Source: Maniola hyperantus (taxonomy: Eukaryota > Arthropoda > Insecta > Lepidoptera > Nymphalidae). Taken from it: a stretch of 64,000 nucleotides of DNA. Position numbers and translations under genes: made by a program. Below are positions 1 through 12,500 of the stretch, piece after piece (position 1 is the stretch's first letter; each line of letters begins with the position of its first letter). The notes below the pieces were generated by a model. It worked only from the letters and a program-made list of their open reading frames with translations. It did no database searches and was not told where the DNA came from. Location of the stretch: positions 7,560,666 to 7,624,665 of the forward strand of contig NC_048557.2 of the NCBI RefSeq assembly GCF_902806685.2, read 5' to 3'.

Positions 1-14
1 TTATTTCCGAGCGA

Positions 15-85
15 GTGTGATGAAAAAGAAATTTAAAGCTGTGATACCTGGGTTTCAGGGTTCGAATCCCACCACACCACTCAAC
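15..85 (+). pseudogene. tRNA-like remnant or SINE head
   Basis: A B-box-like GGTTCGAATCC lies near position 70. GTGTGATG near 16 can pair with CACCACAC near 75, like an acceptor stem with one mismatch. The D and anticodon arms are not recognisable, so this is a decayed tRNA or the head of a tRNA-derived SINE, not a working tRNA. Confidence 0.3.
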
Positions 86-192
86 TTTTGACAGTTCAGT
101 GGTTCTTATGCAATAAAATCAACACCTTTCTCATTATGACCGGAGACATTATATATTCTGTGCCGGAGATCCAGCCAGGCTCAATAGATAAA

Positions 193-412
193 ACTAGATG
201 ATGCCCGCGACTTCGTCCTCATGGATTTAGTTTTTTAAAAATCCCATAGGAACTCTTTGATTTTCCGGGATAAAAAGTAGCCTATGTCCTTCCCCGGGAT
301 CCAAGCTATATTTGTACCAAATTTCGTCAAAATCGGTTGAACGGATGGGCTGTGAAAGGCTAGCAGACAGACAGAAAGACACACTTTCGCATTTATAATA
401 TTAGTATGGATA
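193..412 (+). repeat. Interspersed repeat family B, near full length
   Basis: It starts with GATGCCCGCGACTTCGTCC and ends with ATTTATAATATTAGTATGG. Other copies or pieces lie at 21147-21262, 21311-21543 (-), 27695-27902 (-), 34440-34531, 42368-42815 (-, interrupted), 48210-48345, 51789-51941 (-), 52032-52252, 52611-52837, 53172-53390 and 58474-58712. No coding capacity is seen. Such short elements are typical of lepidopteran genomes. Their mobilising family is not clear from sequence alone. Confidence 0.75.
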
Positions 413-434
413 TATAGGTTCACTTCAAAATGTG

Positions 435-2014
435 CTACTGAAAATAATTATTAATAAGGACAGCTCTTTCTTGGACATTTGTGATTTCATTATTTAAATC
501 CTCATAAATATTATCTTCTGGCGGTAGATCTACTTCAGCAGGAAGCTCCTGTAAATTATTGTTTCTACAAATGTTGTGTAACACTGAAGTGGCAATTATT
601 ACTGCTTGGGCTTTTGGTAATGATAAGCGCAACGTCAGAGCCACAACAGGAAATCGTCGCTTCCAAACACCAAAAGTTCTGAAATAGCAGAAATAAATAA
701 AATATAATATTCCATACAACATTCATTAGAGTTTGTGGCTTCACTACACATGAGGTTATGTAGCCCCCTAGCCTACAAGCCCAGGCTACTATTGTATTAA
801 AACAGTATTAGAGACCGGCAATTCAAACTGTAAATGAATTAATCTTACTGATTGGGTAAGGAATATTCCTTAGGGTATGGTTTTAGATTTAAGGTTTAAA
901 AAAATTACCTTTCTATTGTATTCCTAGTTTTAATGTGTGCTTCATTGTATCGTTGTTCCGCTTCAGTAACAGGATTTAAAACTGGTGTTAATAAATAAGA
1001 TCTATTTGGATAAGCACTGTCACCAAGCATCCAGCGGTTGCCAAACAGACCTGCATCACATTGAGCTGTGAACAAGTAATATTAAGTATGTGTATATTAT
1101 CAACGAATTAAGTTTTGTTACAACTTTAAGAAGATTAGTATAGTAAATTAAAACATTTGAAGTCATAATTAGCTACCTCTAAGAACAGAATTGTTGAAAA
1201 TTGTGGCATCATGTGTGGAACCTGGCCATCGAGCAACTACATTCATGAATTTTAAATCAGCATCACATATCGCTTGGACATTTAAGGAAAAATAACCCTT
1301 GCGATTTCTAAATTCTTCTCCTATAACATGGCCTGGAAGAAACCATAGGTAATTTAAGTAATTTAACACTATCAACAGTATATTACTAGAACAGTATATT
1401 AGGCTGTCAAACACTCACATGGTGATTGGATACGTATATGAGTGCAATCAATTGCAGCAAGAACACGAGGAAACCGTGCGATTCGGTAGAACTTTTCAGC
1501 ACTTTGTTGGTGAACAACAACATATTCATCATACAAGCTAGCGATTGCTATGGATATATCGCGTACAATTCGGCCTGCTGTTGATGCAGAGACTCCAACA
1601 AAATCAGCTACAGAAATCAACATTGTGCCTAATGCATAGAACCTTAAAGTCAGCAACAATTGATGCAGTGGTGAAACGCCGTGATTCCTTTAAAATAAAA
1701 AAAAGACATTAAAACAGTAGACGCATTATAGTCATACATAAGATTACATAGTTTGGTACCTACCTTGTGGAGGTTACACGAACTAATGGCATCAATTGTG
1801 TTAACAGCGTATTCACTGCAGATTTAGATAGCCTAAACCTGAAGGTGAACTCTGCATCATCCAGACTCTGCATATAGTTAACCCTTGGGATTCTCCGAAC
1901 AATAGCGCGTTGTCTGTCTTCAGATTCGCTATCGGTTTCAGTATCCGAGTCCGATAACAGAGCAAGTAGCTCCATATCACTATCGTCACTATCGCTAAAT
2001 AATATCATTGCCAT
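435..2014 (-). CDS. HARBI1: HARBI1-like Harbinger transposase, 358 aa, five exons
   Basis: Exons, read on the minus strand: 2014-1764, 1687-1419, 1332-1177, 1065-909, 678-435. All have GT-AG junctions with matching phase and the frame is open throughout (1077 nt). An acidic N-terminus (repeated DSD) is followed by a helix-rich region and a DDE nuclease domain. The three likely catalytic residues are the D of AIDCTH (end of exon 2), the D of LGDSAYP (exon 4) and the E of EAHIKTRNTIER (exon 4-5 junction). Family hallmarks FRNRKGYFSLNVQ, ARWPGSTHD and FGVWKRRFP are all present. PIF/Harbinger transposases cut and paste DNA with a 3-bp target duplication and need a Myb-like partner. I see no partner gene and no convincing terminal inverted repeats, so this could be an immobile or host-adopted copy. 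The stop codon lies 22 bp from a short interspersed repeat (193-412). Confidence 0.85.
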
Positions 2015-3250
2015 TTTTTCCTTGTTACTTAACTTTTATCCAACAAACTTCACACAAACCATGGAATGTAAAGGATTGCAATCTGCGATTGTTTACACCG
2101 ATCGAAATAAACGTCAAATTGGACGGATTGGTTATTGATACGTCAAAACTGTCATTCTCGAACAGAGGCCTATCTATAATCTGTGATCCGCCCTCCCGAC
2201 GATTGATTGATTTTTGAGATAGCAAACTTAATCTAAGGATTACTTATTGGCATGATATATCCGAGAAATAGATTAAAATATCAATCTCAGATAGGAAAAA
2301 ATGGATCAGGATTGATTATTAATTTCGGGCGTTAATCTCCTTAAAGGAAATCTTAGCAAAAATGAGAAAAAAATATTGTATGAAAAAAAGTCATCAAATA
2401 TATTTTACACAAAAACCATGTTAATTCAATAAGTAAAGTGGTACTTACGTATTTAGTTATGCATCTAAAACAAATCGGTTGTGGTTTTTGCATATGTATT
2501 CGTACTATTGGAAAACTTGTATCCATTGTATGAAATATAAAAATATATATACTACCCATATCGCATCATTCCCTATTTTTTGTAGTATGATAGCGATATA
2601 ATTGCCCTGTAGATTTAATGATATAGATTAATTTTAAGAAAATTTGGTGCTAAATGAATCATCAGACTGAATCGTGGATGGCTCAAGTTTTTTTTCTACG
2701 ATTTGACGAAGAAAATTGTTGATTTCATTACTTGTTGCCATCACTGCATGTTTTTATTATATTGTACTTACACAATGATATCATCCATAGAGTGAAATGA
2801 AGACTAAAAAGTATTCTAAATTGAATCTTAGTTTATACTATGGTACTATAACTTTTATAATAAGTACATATTAATTTTGTTTTGCGAGGGCTTGACTCCC
2901 CATTTTTTTGTGTGTAGATGTTTTTAATCTATGTATAAAATTACCCCCAATTTAAATGCTGGTTCCTCCCCTGGTAAACTATAGTTACTTATATGCAAAT
3001 AAACGATTCGTATTCAATACATTTTCTTATGTACTTATGTTATTTATTGAAATCGCAGTATAAACTAAGATTTTGAAGAGTGGAACTTTTACAATATTGT
3101 ATTTTACAGTACTTAAACACCAATTAAAGTAGCACCTTAGATAAGTTATTAATTTATATGAGTGCAAAATTGTGCTTGGTTGCGCCATACAGCTCGATTT
3201 TAGTTCAAAAATAGCCCAATTCAATATAATTATATATGTACTTGGCATTG
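2015..3250. other. AT-rich intergenic stretch, HARBI1 upstream side
   Basis: No convincing gene is present. Short open frames here lack splice support and recognisable motifs. The first 200 bases upstream of the HARBI1 start are likely its promoter side, but no clear core promoter element is visible. Confidence 0.4.
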
Positions 3251-3499
3251 TAATGTAAACACATTACGTTCGGCATCAGGAAAAGATAAAGACCTTGCAC
3301 CTGCGCAGTGGGTGATTTATCGATCTATTTGATGGTCCTGAGTCGATGCAGCGGTATCTGTACTACCGAGCGATTGGTTCGTTAGTCAAAGTCAACGTTA
3401 CGCGCGCTGTTGTCAACTAAAGTATATTTGCAAAGACAAATCCTCGGTACTGTCCACTAATCCATAGCGTCTTTTTTCCTCTCAGGGCGCTCTCTGATT

Positions 3500-3905
3500 G
3501 GTCGGTGGTCAGATCGCGTTGCAACACCATAAGGCAGCTTTTCCACCAAAGCTATGCGGTGAGGAGGTTACAGCTAAGCTACGAAACTATGTGACTCTTC
3601 CCACTAATGCTAAGCGGTGTAGTGGAGAGGTCAAGCTGTGCTATGAAGATGTGAGAAGCGAGCTAGATTAGCCTCAGAATATAGAGGCTAAAAGCGCAAC
3701 TCGAGCTAAGCGATGCATCGATAGTAGGGAGAACACGGGGCTTCGCCACTCGCGCATCCATAGCCTCCCATCAATAGAAAGTCGAGTTTCTTGCTGGTTC
3801 TTCTCGGTAGGAAAGGCATTCCGAACCAGTGGTAGATGCAGCTGACGATTCAAAATTACTTATAAAAGTTTAATTGAATAAAAATATTTTTTATTTATTT
3901 AAAGA
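3500..3905 (+). repeat. Interspersed repeats including a LINE-like 3' end
   Basis: A stretch with repeated GCTAAGC-type words (3530-3780) is followed by CTTGCTGGTTCTTCTCGGTA, a sequence common at the 3' ends of lepidopteran non-LTR elements. An AT-rich tail of TTTATTTATTT follows. Related pieces occur in the opposite orientation at 49128-49245 and 11270-11420. Confidence 0.5.
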
Positions 3906-3997
3906 AAAAAAGAAAAGGGTTTATTTCTTAAATTGTCCCACACATCACATCTCCGTCTAATATAAAAAACATACCTCGTTGAATTCATTTCCATCAA

Positions 3998-4038
3998 TTA
4001 CGTTGCTATGGATATCAAACATATCCATAGCAACGTAA
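3998..4038. repeat. Perfect 18-bp inverted repeat with 5-base loop
   Basis: The arms are TTACGTTGCTATGGATAT (3998-4015) and its exact complement (4021-4038), separated by CAAAC. It could form a short hairpin. No flanking gene suggests a role. Confidence 0.8.
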
Positions 4039-4299
4039 CATATCACATCTCTGGTGCAAAAGCAGCCTTACGTAGTAATGTGTATACAGCCTCATAGTTA
4101 ATTTTCATTATGAAATTGTTAGTTTTTAAGATTAAAAATGTCACAAAACTGCTAATACGTCCGCAGTATTTCAGACAATAGTCACGAATTGTATTGAGTG
4201 TTTGAAACACATTTACCGATCATTTAAAAATCCGTTTTTTGTGTGGTCGGTAAAATTGTAGGTTGTTCTGCGGTGCTAACTATAACTACATAGTATCAT

Positions 4300-4560
4300 C
4301 ACAGTATAAGTCCCGCAAATTGCTAATGCGCGTGTCTGCCATTTTAGTGACGTCAGCACTAGACTGAAGTTTTGAGCTGATGGTATATTTTTACTTAAAT
4401 ATACGTCAAATAACGTCAAAGCGCGCTACTAAAGGGTTGACTTTGATTAAGAATACAAAGAATATCTCATTGCACTGACGAGGAATATGCTTTTTAACCG
4501 ACTTCAAAAAAAGGAGGAGGTTCTCAATTCGTCGGAATCTTTTTTTTTTTATATGCTGAG
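4300..4560 (+). repeat. Repeat pieces: tcccgcaaattgct family and a gacttc-rich tail
   Basis: AGTCCCGCAAATTGCTAATG at about 4310 recurs near 55075 and, inverted, near 62905, with further similarity around each. At 4495-4550 lies AACCGACTTCAAAAAAAGGA followed by a T-run, a common lepidopteran repeat end. Confidence 0.45.
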
Positions 4561-5498
4561 AAATTTGTAACTAACGTATAACGTGTAAATAATAAATCAA
4601 AGTTAAAGTCAAATAATTTATTCAAAATAGGTAATAAATCACACTTTTTGATGGTCGGTTGTTGCGTTTGTAAGATGATAAATAGTGGTGATAATTATTG
4701 CGCGAAATTATTATTTAATTTATTGTTATTAACGTAAACAGTTGTAATTCTCGATATTTAAGTGAACTATTGTGTTCTTTATTGAGAAATAAATGTCTTT
4801 AAACCGAACTTAAAACTCCCTTAAGGTTCCCAACGCGCCCAGGTCTGAGAAGAGCCCACAACAAACTCAGCCGGGTATATAATTATTATCTACACGTCAT
4901 GCGTTGTTAATAATTATGTACACGTTACAAATTTTTCAGCACAGTACGGCTGAATACTGATACGAATTTTTTTTTTAAGAATTGTCAAAAGCTAAATCTA
5001 AGTGACGTTTTTTTGGCCTAAATATGGATAAAATGACAAAAATCAGTCACAAAGCTAAAGCCACTTGAGCGTAAAGAATTGTGTTTGTGAATTCGACCGT
5101 TAGTGTGTTAAGACCATTTTAGCCTAATAAAAATATACGCGTCAAACAGTTTCGATTTTTTACTAAAAATCGACTTACTATTGAATATAGCTAGCACAGC
5201 AGCCGTATAAGTTGTATTTTATTGGATGCATTGAATCACGTTGTAAAGTGTGAATTCTGTAAAGTGAACCCCCAGATCTGACAGTTGTGTAACAAAAGAC
5301 AAATCGTGATAAAAAAGTTGTTATAAAAGTAAATAAATCGTTCTAAAAACATTTATGGTGTATAATTTCCAAAAATGGTCCTGAGTCCACACTATAGAGT
5401 CTAGAGCCCGATCTCAGCTCCGTGTGTAAAAAGTGTCCTTTAAAATGTGCTCCTTATTGGTGGCGCTACAGAAGCCAGTTGGTAAAAAAGAGCGCATA

Positions 5499-5620
5499 CA
5501 GTACGCGGCTGAAAATATTGTAAATCGATCTTTAGAAAGAGAAAGCGGATTCGTAGAGCGTTGTCTCTGTCGTTGAGACCGACAAAACGTCACAGTAATG
5601 AGTGACAGAGTCAATGCGAC
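5499..5620. repeat. Degraded copy of hairpin MITE family D
   Basis: It starts with CAGTACGCGGC, followed by the family phrases on GTAGAGCGTTGTCTCTGTC and GAGACCGACAAAACGTCA. The right end is eroded. Better copies are at 9687-9860, 42940-43085 and 56083-56251. Confidence 0.6.
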
Positions 5621-5832
5621 ATTATATTTTATAAGTATATGCCATCTACCGTACCTTCAGAAAACTACTACGCACTTGCCTGCGAGTTCATTCCCGAATT
5701 GAGCACGCCAATTTAGTAGTTAGTGTTACAGTCAGCCGTAAGATGTCGCTCCTCGCAACAGGTGTATAAACACATCGCGCTTTGTAGATTCTTACGCGGG
5801 CAATGACGACCCTGGGCGTCGACAGTAAAATC

Positions 5833-5995
5833 ATACTTACCTGGCGTAGGGGACACCGTGATCATGAAGGCGGTTCCCCCAGAGCGAGGCCCTTCCATTG
5901 CACTGCGGCTGGGTTGACCTCTGCGATTATCCCTAATGTGGATAACTCGGACGCGTAATTTTTGGTAGTGGGGACTGCGTACGCGCCGTCCCCCC
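5833..5995 (+). ncRNA. U1: U1 spliceosomal snRNA (variant copy), 163 nt
   Basis: U1 base-pairs with 5' splice sites in the nucleus. The copy begins with ATACTTACCTGGCGTAGGGG, which contains the canonical 5'-splice-site-pairing ACTTACCTG. Stem-loop I can form (GGGGA with TTCCCC). Stem-loop II keeps ATTGCAC, the U1A-binding loop. Stem-loop III pairs GATTATCC with GGATAACTC. An Sm site, GTAATTTTTGG, lies near 5955-5965. The final stem pairs GGGGAC with GTCCCC. The length matches the usual 160-165 nt. No poly(A) follows, so it does not look like a retro-copy. One oddity is GATCATGAAG in loop I, where the family has GATCACGAAG (T at 5865). I could not identify a proximal sequence element upstream with certainty. 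Confidence 0.88.
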
Positions 5996-6179
5996 ATAAT
6001 AAATTGAAGATATTTACGAAACTTGATAGTTGTGATTTCAGACTTTCAGAGTTGTCTTCGAGTCGAGAATCGAGACCCAAAAGTCATAAGTTAAAACTTG
6101 CCATGATCTTGGTTGTCTTGCTAATTGATATTTGCTTTGCTACCTACTTTTACTAAAATAGGTATACTTAGTACACGTA

Positions 6180-6300
6180 ACACGACTGGCAATCGGGATG
6201 GGGACGCCCCGCGGCCCGCACTCTCGCACAGCCCTCGCGCTAACGTGGGTGTGCGGGGCGTCCCCCCGCCTCATACCGCGATTGCCATCTCGCGTGCTAT
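6180..6300. repeat. GC-rich imperfect inverted repeat
   Basis: GGCAATCGGGATGGGGACGC on the left and GGGGCGTCCCCCCGCC with GCGATTGCC on the right make an imperfect palindrome. Related GC-rich blocks occur at 38594-38650 and 62940-63075. No coding sense is visible. It contrasts sharply with the AT-rich surroundings. Confidence 0.55.
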
Positions 6301-6516
6301 ATGTAGTCGAACGTGATGATAGCACCGGTGGTCATCTCGGTTGAAATGTATAGAAAATAGTTTGTTAGTACTAAATTTTGTAGTGTGTTCTTTTGCTCAA
6401 TATTTTTGTGTTCCAGTGTAGCATATTATGGTCCCAAATAAAAGAATATTTAATTATACATAAAGTATTTCGTTTTATTCATGTCATTACATAATATTAC
6501 TATTATTCCTATGGTA

Positions 6517-9500
6517 TTAATCAGAGCCACTGTGCTTTGATGACGCACTGGACGCGGACCCGCTGCGGGAACCCTGTAAAAGATAATAATTGGTAATTAA
6601 TTTAAAATAAAACCTGATTAAGTGCGACTCAGACTCGCGCACCAGTGTTTCCATAACTTGTAAGAAAAGCATTTTTATTTCATACTAAATGCTTGCGACG
6701 AACCAGGGATTTTTACAGAAAAAAAAATAGCCTACGTTAATTCAAGGTATTATCTATATTAGTTAAACCCTAGACCCTTTTGAAATTCCTGTATAAAACA
6801 CTTGAGTACTAGGTCACATAGCCAGGAAAGATGCGACCAGCGTAGAAAAGATCATGATCACAGGGACCCAAGACTACCAACATTTTCTAATATCGACACA
6901 ATAAAGTATGGCTACAATTTATAAATTCGCCACCGTCAGCCCATCTCATCCGTCATGCGGTCTCCCGACATGACGGGCCTAGGTGCCGCTCGATCAGTCA
7001 TTTTCACGATAAATAACAGTACATCCATTGCTGTTCTCGGCTTAAGTTTGAGTGGCCGAATTGATTTAGAAAATGGAGTATTCATTTGTCTTTGGAAATT
7101 TGCTTTTAATTGTTCAGTGACGGATTTATCTTCGTTCTGTTTTGTTAGGATTAGTGACTGCTTGAGTTTCAATGTCGTTGCAAACTTATGAAAACCAGTC
7201 AAGGATTAGTGGATTAATCTTATTACTGCTCGCTATATATCAATAATCTTGAAGTTGCTGTTCATTTGTCTGCCGTGATTCTTCTATTGTTCTATTCTAT
7301 TCTATTTTAATTTTATTTGTTTAGTGATTCTTCGTAACGATTTAAAAAAAAAATAGCGAGCAAACGAGCAGGTGGGTCACCTGATGTTAAGTGATTACCG
7401 CCGCCCATGAACATATCCGTTGCCGGCCTTTGAGGAGTTTGTTTCCTTGTTTCATTGTCTTACTACAGAATCCTTTAAAAATAAAACTAATAAAACATCA
7501 ATGTTCCCCTACTTGTCTTGATCCGCTCTTGGAGCGACTTCGAGAGCGCGCGGAGCCGCTTCCGGAGCGTGAACCCTTGGACGAGGCACGCGACGTCGCG
7601 CGCGACGACCGCCGGCTAGCACGTGACGACGCGCGGGAACTGGCCGCCGATGATGGCTTCGAGCCCTAGTATGAATGAGTGAACGAGAATTAAAACACAA
7701 TAAACAATAATATGTATTTACAAGATAGGCAAACTAGAAATCGTAATAGGCTCGCGACTCTTACGGCTCAGCCTCAGCTCAGCTTCCAAAGATATCTATG
7801 GGAAATTTCACTCTTATGTGTGCTATAAGACCTGAAAACCTCAAATTTCATGCTTCTATAGGTCAACAGGAAGTACCCTGTAGGTTTCATGACAGACAGA
7901 CAACAAAGTGATCCTTTTTTCCTTTTGAGGCACAGAACCTGAAGTATACCAGAGTGTATTTGACTCACTTCAGCAATGGGGTATATTTTGACAGCATGTA
8001 AAATATAGGATTCTTTTGATGGTATCCGTATTGAATAATAATTTTGGAAACCTTATATACCTAAATAGTTATTTAGTCAGTTAAGAAAAATACGAGATAT
8101 TTTAAGAGAAAATCGACAAAGAAAATGATTTTTTGTCTACTTTAGTCACGTGATCGAGTAAACGACTATGATTGGCCGAATGGTTGATGACGTCAACTAC
8201 TTGTAAACAGTTGCACGTATAGTGTGCGTTTCGTACATAAATACAAGCAGGTGACGTCACGATGACATATGAGGCGCCATATTGTGAGGAAAGCGTTTTC
8301 GCAGCATATTTAAACTATGTTTTTTGTTTTTGTCTTTTTTTCAGCACGAAAAGCTAACGAAAGCTAAGCACAGACGGCCCCATTCCTTGTCTCGCACATC
8401 GCAGTTCCGGGAAGGGCGGCCAGAGAAAAAAAAAGAAAATGAAATAAAATCTTTATTTTTCTCTTTACAATGTGGCTAATTCCATTGGACACAACCTCTA
8501 ACCTAAACTAAAATGACTCGTCTAAATCTATTGCTATCCCTTTCATAATGTTGCTTGCAGAAAAGGATAGCACTAGATTTAGACCTGTTATTTTGTTTAG
8601 TTTAGAGATTGTGTACTATAGAGAATCGGCCCTATTGACTGCCTTAAAAGTAAAGAACCGTAACAACTGTTTTGGTTAGAAACTGTGTGACAGTTGTTAA
8701 TGCCCACCTCCAGACAGACAAAAGAACAATGTTAAAAATCAATGAATATTATGTTAGACTAGCTTAGCTCGGGACTTCGTCCGCGTGGACTACACAAACT
8801 TCACACCCATATTGCACCCCCTTGATTTTTAAAAAATCCTTTCGTAGGGGATGCCTACGTCATAATAGCTATCTGCATGCCAAATTTCAGCCCAATCCGT
8901 CTAGTAGTTTGAGCTGTGCGTTAATAGATCAGTCAGTCAGTAAGTAACCTTTTCCTTTTATATATTTAGATTAATATTTGTGTGTGTGTGTTTTTCTGTG
9001 TATAAGTGTGTCAAAGTTACGATGTCTTCCGTGTCACTATAAAAGAAGGCATGAGGTTTAAATCCGTAGTTAGGCAAGCACCTCAGTGAGTCGGGCATGC
9101 CCAAAGATTGACATCCGTGAGGATGTCCTCCTGCCAAGAGAAAAAAAAGTTTATTTGAATAAAAGTATATCTATTACCTTGTTACTTCCTTTAGAGCTAG
9201 CTCTGGATCCTCTTCCACTGGCGGAGCTGGCGCGAGATCCCTTACTCTTGGAACTGGCGCGGGACGAGCGCGAACCGGACCTCGACCGCGCCGAGCCGGA
9301 CCGGGACCGGCCTGAACCGGATCTGAAAATTAAACAAGATTTACATTAATTAGAAAAGCTTCAAAAATACGGTTTTTGACAACTAGTCAAATCAGTACTT
9401 AACTTTTTATCAAACGTCAAAACGCACGCTTAGTATGCGAGCTTCTATGAAATACTGAAATGTGACGTCACAATCTTTTGACGTGCTGTCTTTAGTTTAA

Positions 9501-12500
9501 TCGATAATTTAACGGATCGGGCTGAAATTTAGCATGCAGATAGCTATTATGACGTAGGCATCCTCTTAGAAAGGATTTTTGAAAATTCAACGCTTAAGGG
9601 GGTGAAATAGGGGTTTGAAATTTGCGTAGTTCACGCGAACTAAGTCGCGAGCATAAGCTAGTCAATGTATTAAGTAAAAACAGCTACAGTACGCGGCCGA
9701 AAGTGATGAACATCGGCCTTTAGAATGACTTTTCTGGTTTGTAGAGCGTTGTCTCTGTCACTCATACCCACATGACGTTTTGTCGGTCTCAACGACCGAG
9801 ACAGTGCTCTACAAATATGCTATCTCCTTCTAAAGATCGATGTCCATCAGCTGCGTACTGTACTTACCTCGCGGATCCAGAATGTGCGGAACCTGAACGT
9901 GACCTGGATTTCCTGGATCCAGAGCCGGATCGCGAGCGACTCCTCGATTTGGACTTTGACTTCGACTTTGACCTCGATCTGCGCGAACCTTTCGACTTTT
10001 CCGATCCTTGAGGAGACTTTGATCCTGATTTGGAACGGGACCGCGATCTAAAAGACGAAGATATTATCTATACTAATATTATAAAAGGGTAAAATTTGTA
10101 TGTAGGGGGGTAATCTCTGAAACTATTTTAAAAATCCTTTCACTAGTACAGCTACATTATCCCTGAGTAACATAAGCAAAATTAATTTAAAAAAAAATTG
10201 AGATCAGTATGAAAATATTGTAATAAGCTACCCGTGCGAAGCCGGGGCGGGTCGCTAGTAAATTATATAGGCGCCTATAGAAGCTATTTCAATGCGTACT
10301 ACATAGAGGTTGGTGACACTTACAATATGATATCACTGTATAAGTAGGTATTACTATTAGTAAGGTTAAAAAGTTGCGAAAATTCACCTCTCCTTTTCTC
10401 CATTCTGTTCTTGTTTGTCTTCCTCTTCTTCTTCCTCGTCTTCTTCTTCTTCATCCTCTTCCTGTAAAATATTTCGTAATTTTTTTTTTTTTTTAAAGAA
10501 TATTAGCCATAAATTATGATTTTAAAAATAATAATCGTATCCCAGTGGTTTCTCTGAAATATTTCGTAAATATAAATATAATTATCGTATCCCAGTGGTT
10601 CCTGTGAAGTATTTCGTAAATATAAAAATAATAATCGTATCCCAGTGGTTCCTGTCAAGTATTTCGTAAATATAAAAATAATAATCGTATCCCAGTGGTT
10701 CCTGTGAAGTATTTCGTAAATATAAAAATAATAATCGTATCCCAGTGGTTCCTGTCAAGTATTTCGTAAATATAAAAATAATAATCGTATCCCAGTGGTC
10801 GACCGACTGTATTAAGTATCTCTTTTTAGGCTATGGTTGTAACATGAATAGCTTACCTGTGGAGGTTCAAGCTGCTTCTCCCTTAACCGAAGCATGCGGT
10901 GTTCGGCCGCGCTTAGTGGCCGGTGGGTAACCACCAGCCTGGTGAGCGCTTGAGCCGCGACGCCCGCTCTAGCCCTCCTCTTGGACAGACGGACTCTGGT
11001 TTCCAATTCGTTGTAGTAGATGCAGTGATTGCGAACCACCTGGATAGAACAACAAACACATTTTTAACGACAGAAAACTTGTAACCAGGGCTCAGAATCC
11101 AGTTAATTTAAAAAAATTGGTTTTAGTTGGGTTGAACTAGAAATCCTGTTCTTCTATCGTTATTTTTATTGATTGAAGAGAAAACCTTGTTTTTTAATTC
11201 CAACTCTTTAGAACAATATTAACCAGCCATATATAGCCAGTCGGCTATCACAAATACAAACTTCTGTAAAATGAAAATGAAATGAAAATCTTTTTTATTC
11301 TTATAAACTTTTACAAGTGCTTACGAATGTATTCTGTACTAAATGTATTCTCCATTCCGTAGGTGCTAACGCGTTACCAATTATTCCTGTCTTTAGTAAT
11401 GAGCTTGCCTAATTCAAACTCAAGTTTGGGTACCACTGTACACTTTTGTCAATTATTGTGGAGTTTGTAAGCTAAACGTTTGTAAGCTAAACGTTTCTAA
11501 CTTAAACTATACCTATAAACCTTCCTCTTGAATCACTCCATCTATTGGTGAAAACCGCATTAAAATCCGTTGCGTAGTTTAAAAGATCTACGCGTTCATA
11601 CATACATACATACAGAAAGCGGGAAGTGACTTTATTTTATACTATGTAAAGATAAAGATGATGTAATGGTGTAACTATGAGGGTTCCAAACGCGCCCTAG
11701 TCTCAGAAGTCTGGTCTTCATATAATTATTATTTGCAATTATGAGCAAAATGTACTAACCAAAAAGTAGTTCTCTTCGTAGCCCTTAGAAGCTTTACTCT
11801 TGACGTTCCAGTTGTACTCCCTGGCCATCTTATACTCATATGTATCTCCGTCCAAATAAGGAATGGCTTCTACGATGTCGCGACGTCGTTTCTGTATTGT
11901 ATCTTCAGTGGGCAGGCAGTACGCTACAAACTGTTCACCGCTTTCGTCCATCACACCCCTGAAAGGAAAGAAATAAATCCAGTCAAGTGCGAGTTAGACT
12001 CACATGTGAAGGGATTCCATACCATAGTACAAAATATCTGACGAAGTCACGGGAAACAGCTAGTTTAAAAAAATAAATAAAAACAAGCGGAGCGGATCAC
12101 CTGATGTTAAGTGATTACTGCCCGCCATGAACATTTGCAGTACCAGAGGAATCACCAATGTGTTGCCGGCATTTCGGGAATTTGTTTGTCCACCCCTTGA
12201 ATAACCTCATGCTGTAATCTAATGGGAACACTGCCGAAGGGAGTTGATTCCACAGTTTGCATGTGTGTGGAAAAAAGGATCTAGTAGTTTATTACTTACC
12301 TAATTAGCTAGTTGTGTATTACTTACCTAATCATAGCCTGTGACATAGCTTCAATCTGTCCAGCAATATTCTTGTCCGATGGGGCAGGGTCTGAATCAAA
12401 TATGACCTGCGCGCACGGATACTTCCACATGTCAAAGTCTGGGAACACCGACATAACTTCTACTGGAGTTACACCAGGTTTACTATAATGCTTCTCAATT

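Noticed and set aside
5713..6080. Minus-strand open frames over 5713-6080
   Set aside because: They are shadows of the plus-strand U1 snRNA gene.
10515..10800. Regular 50-bp array that could suggest a CRISPR
   Set aside because: Whole units repeat with no unique spacers, the genome is eukaryotic, and the array sits in an intron. It is a minisatellite.
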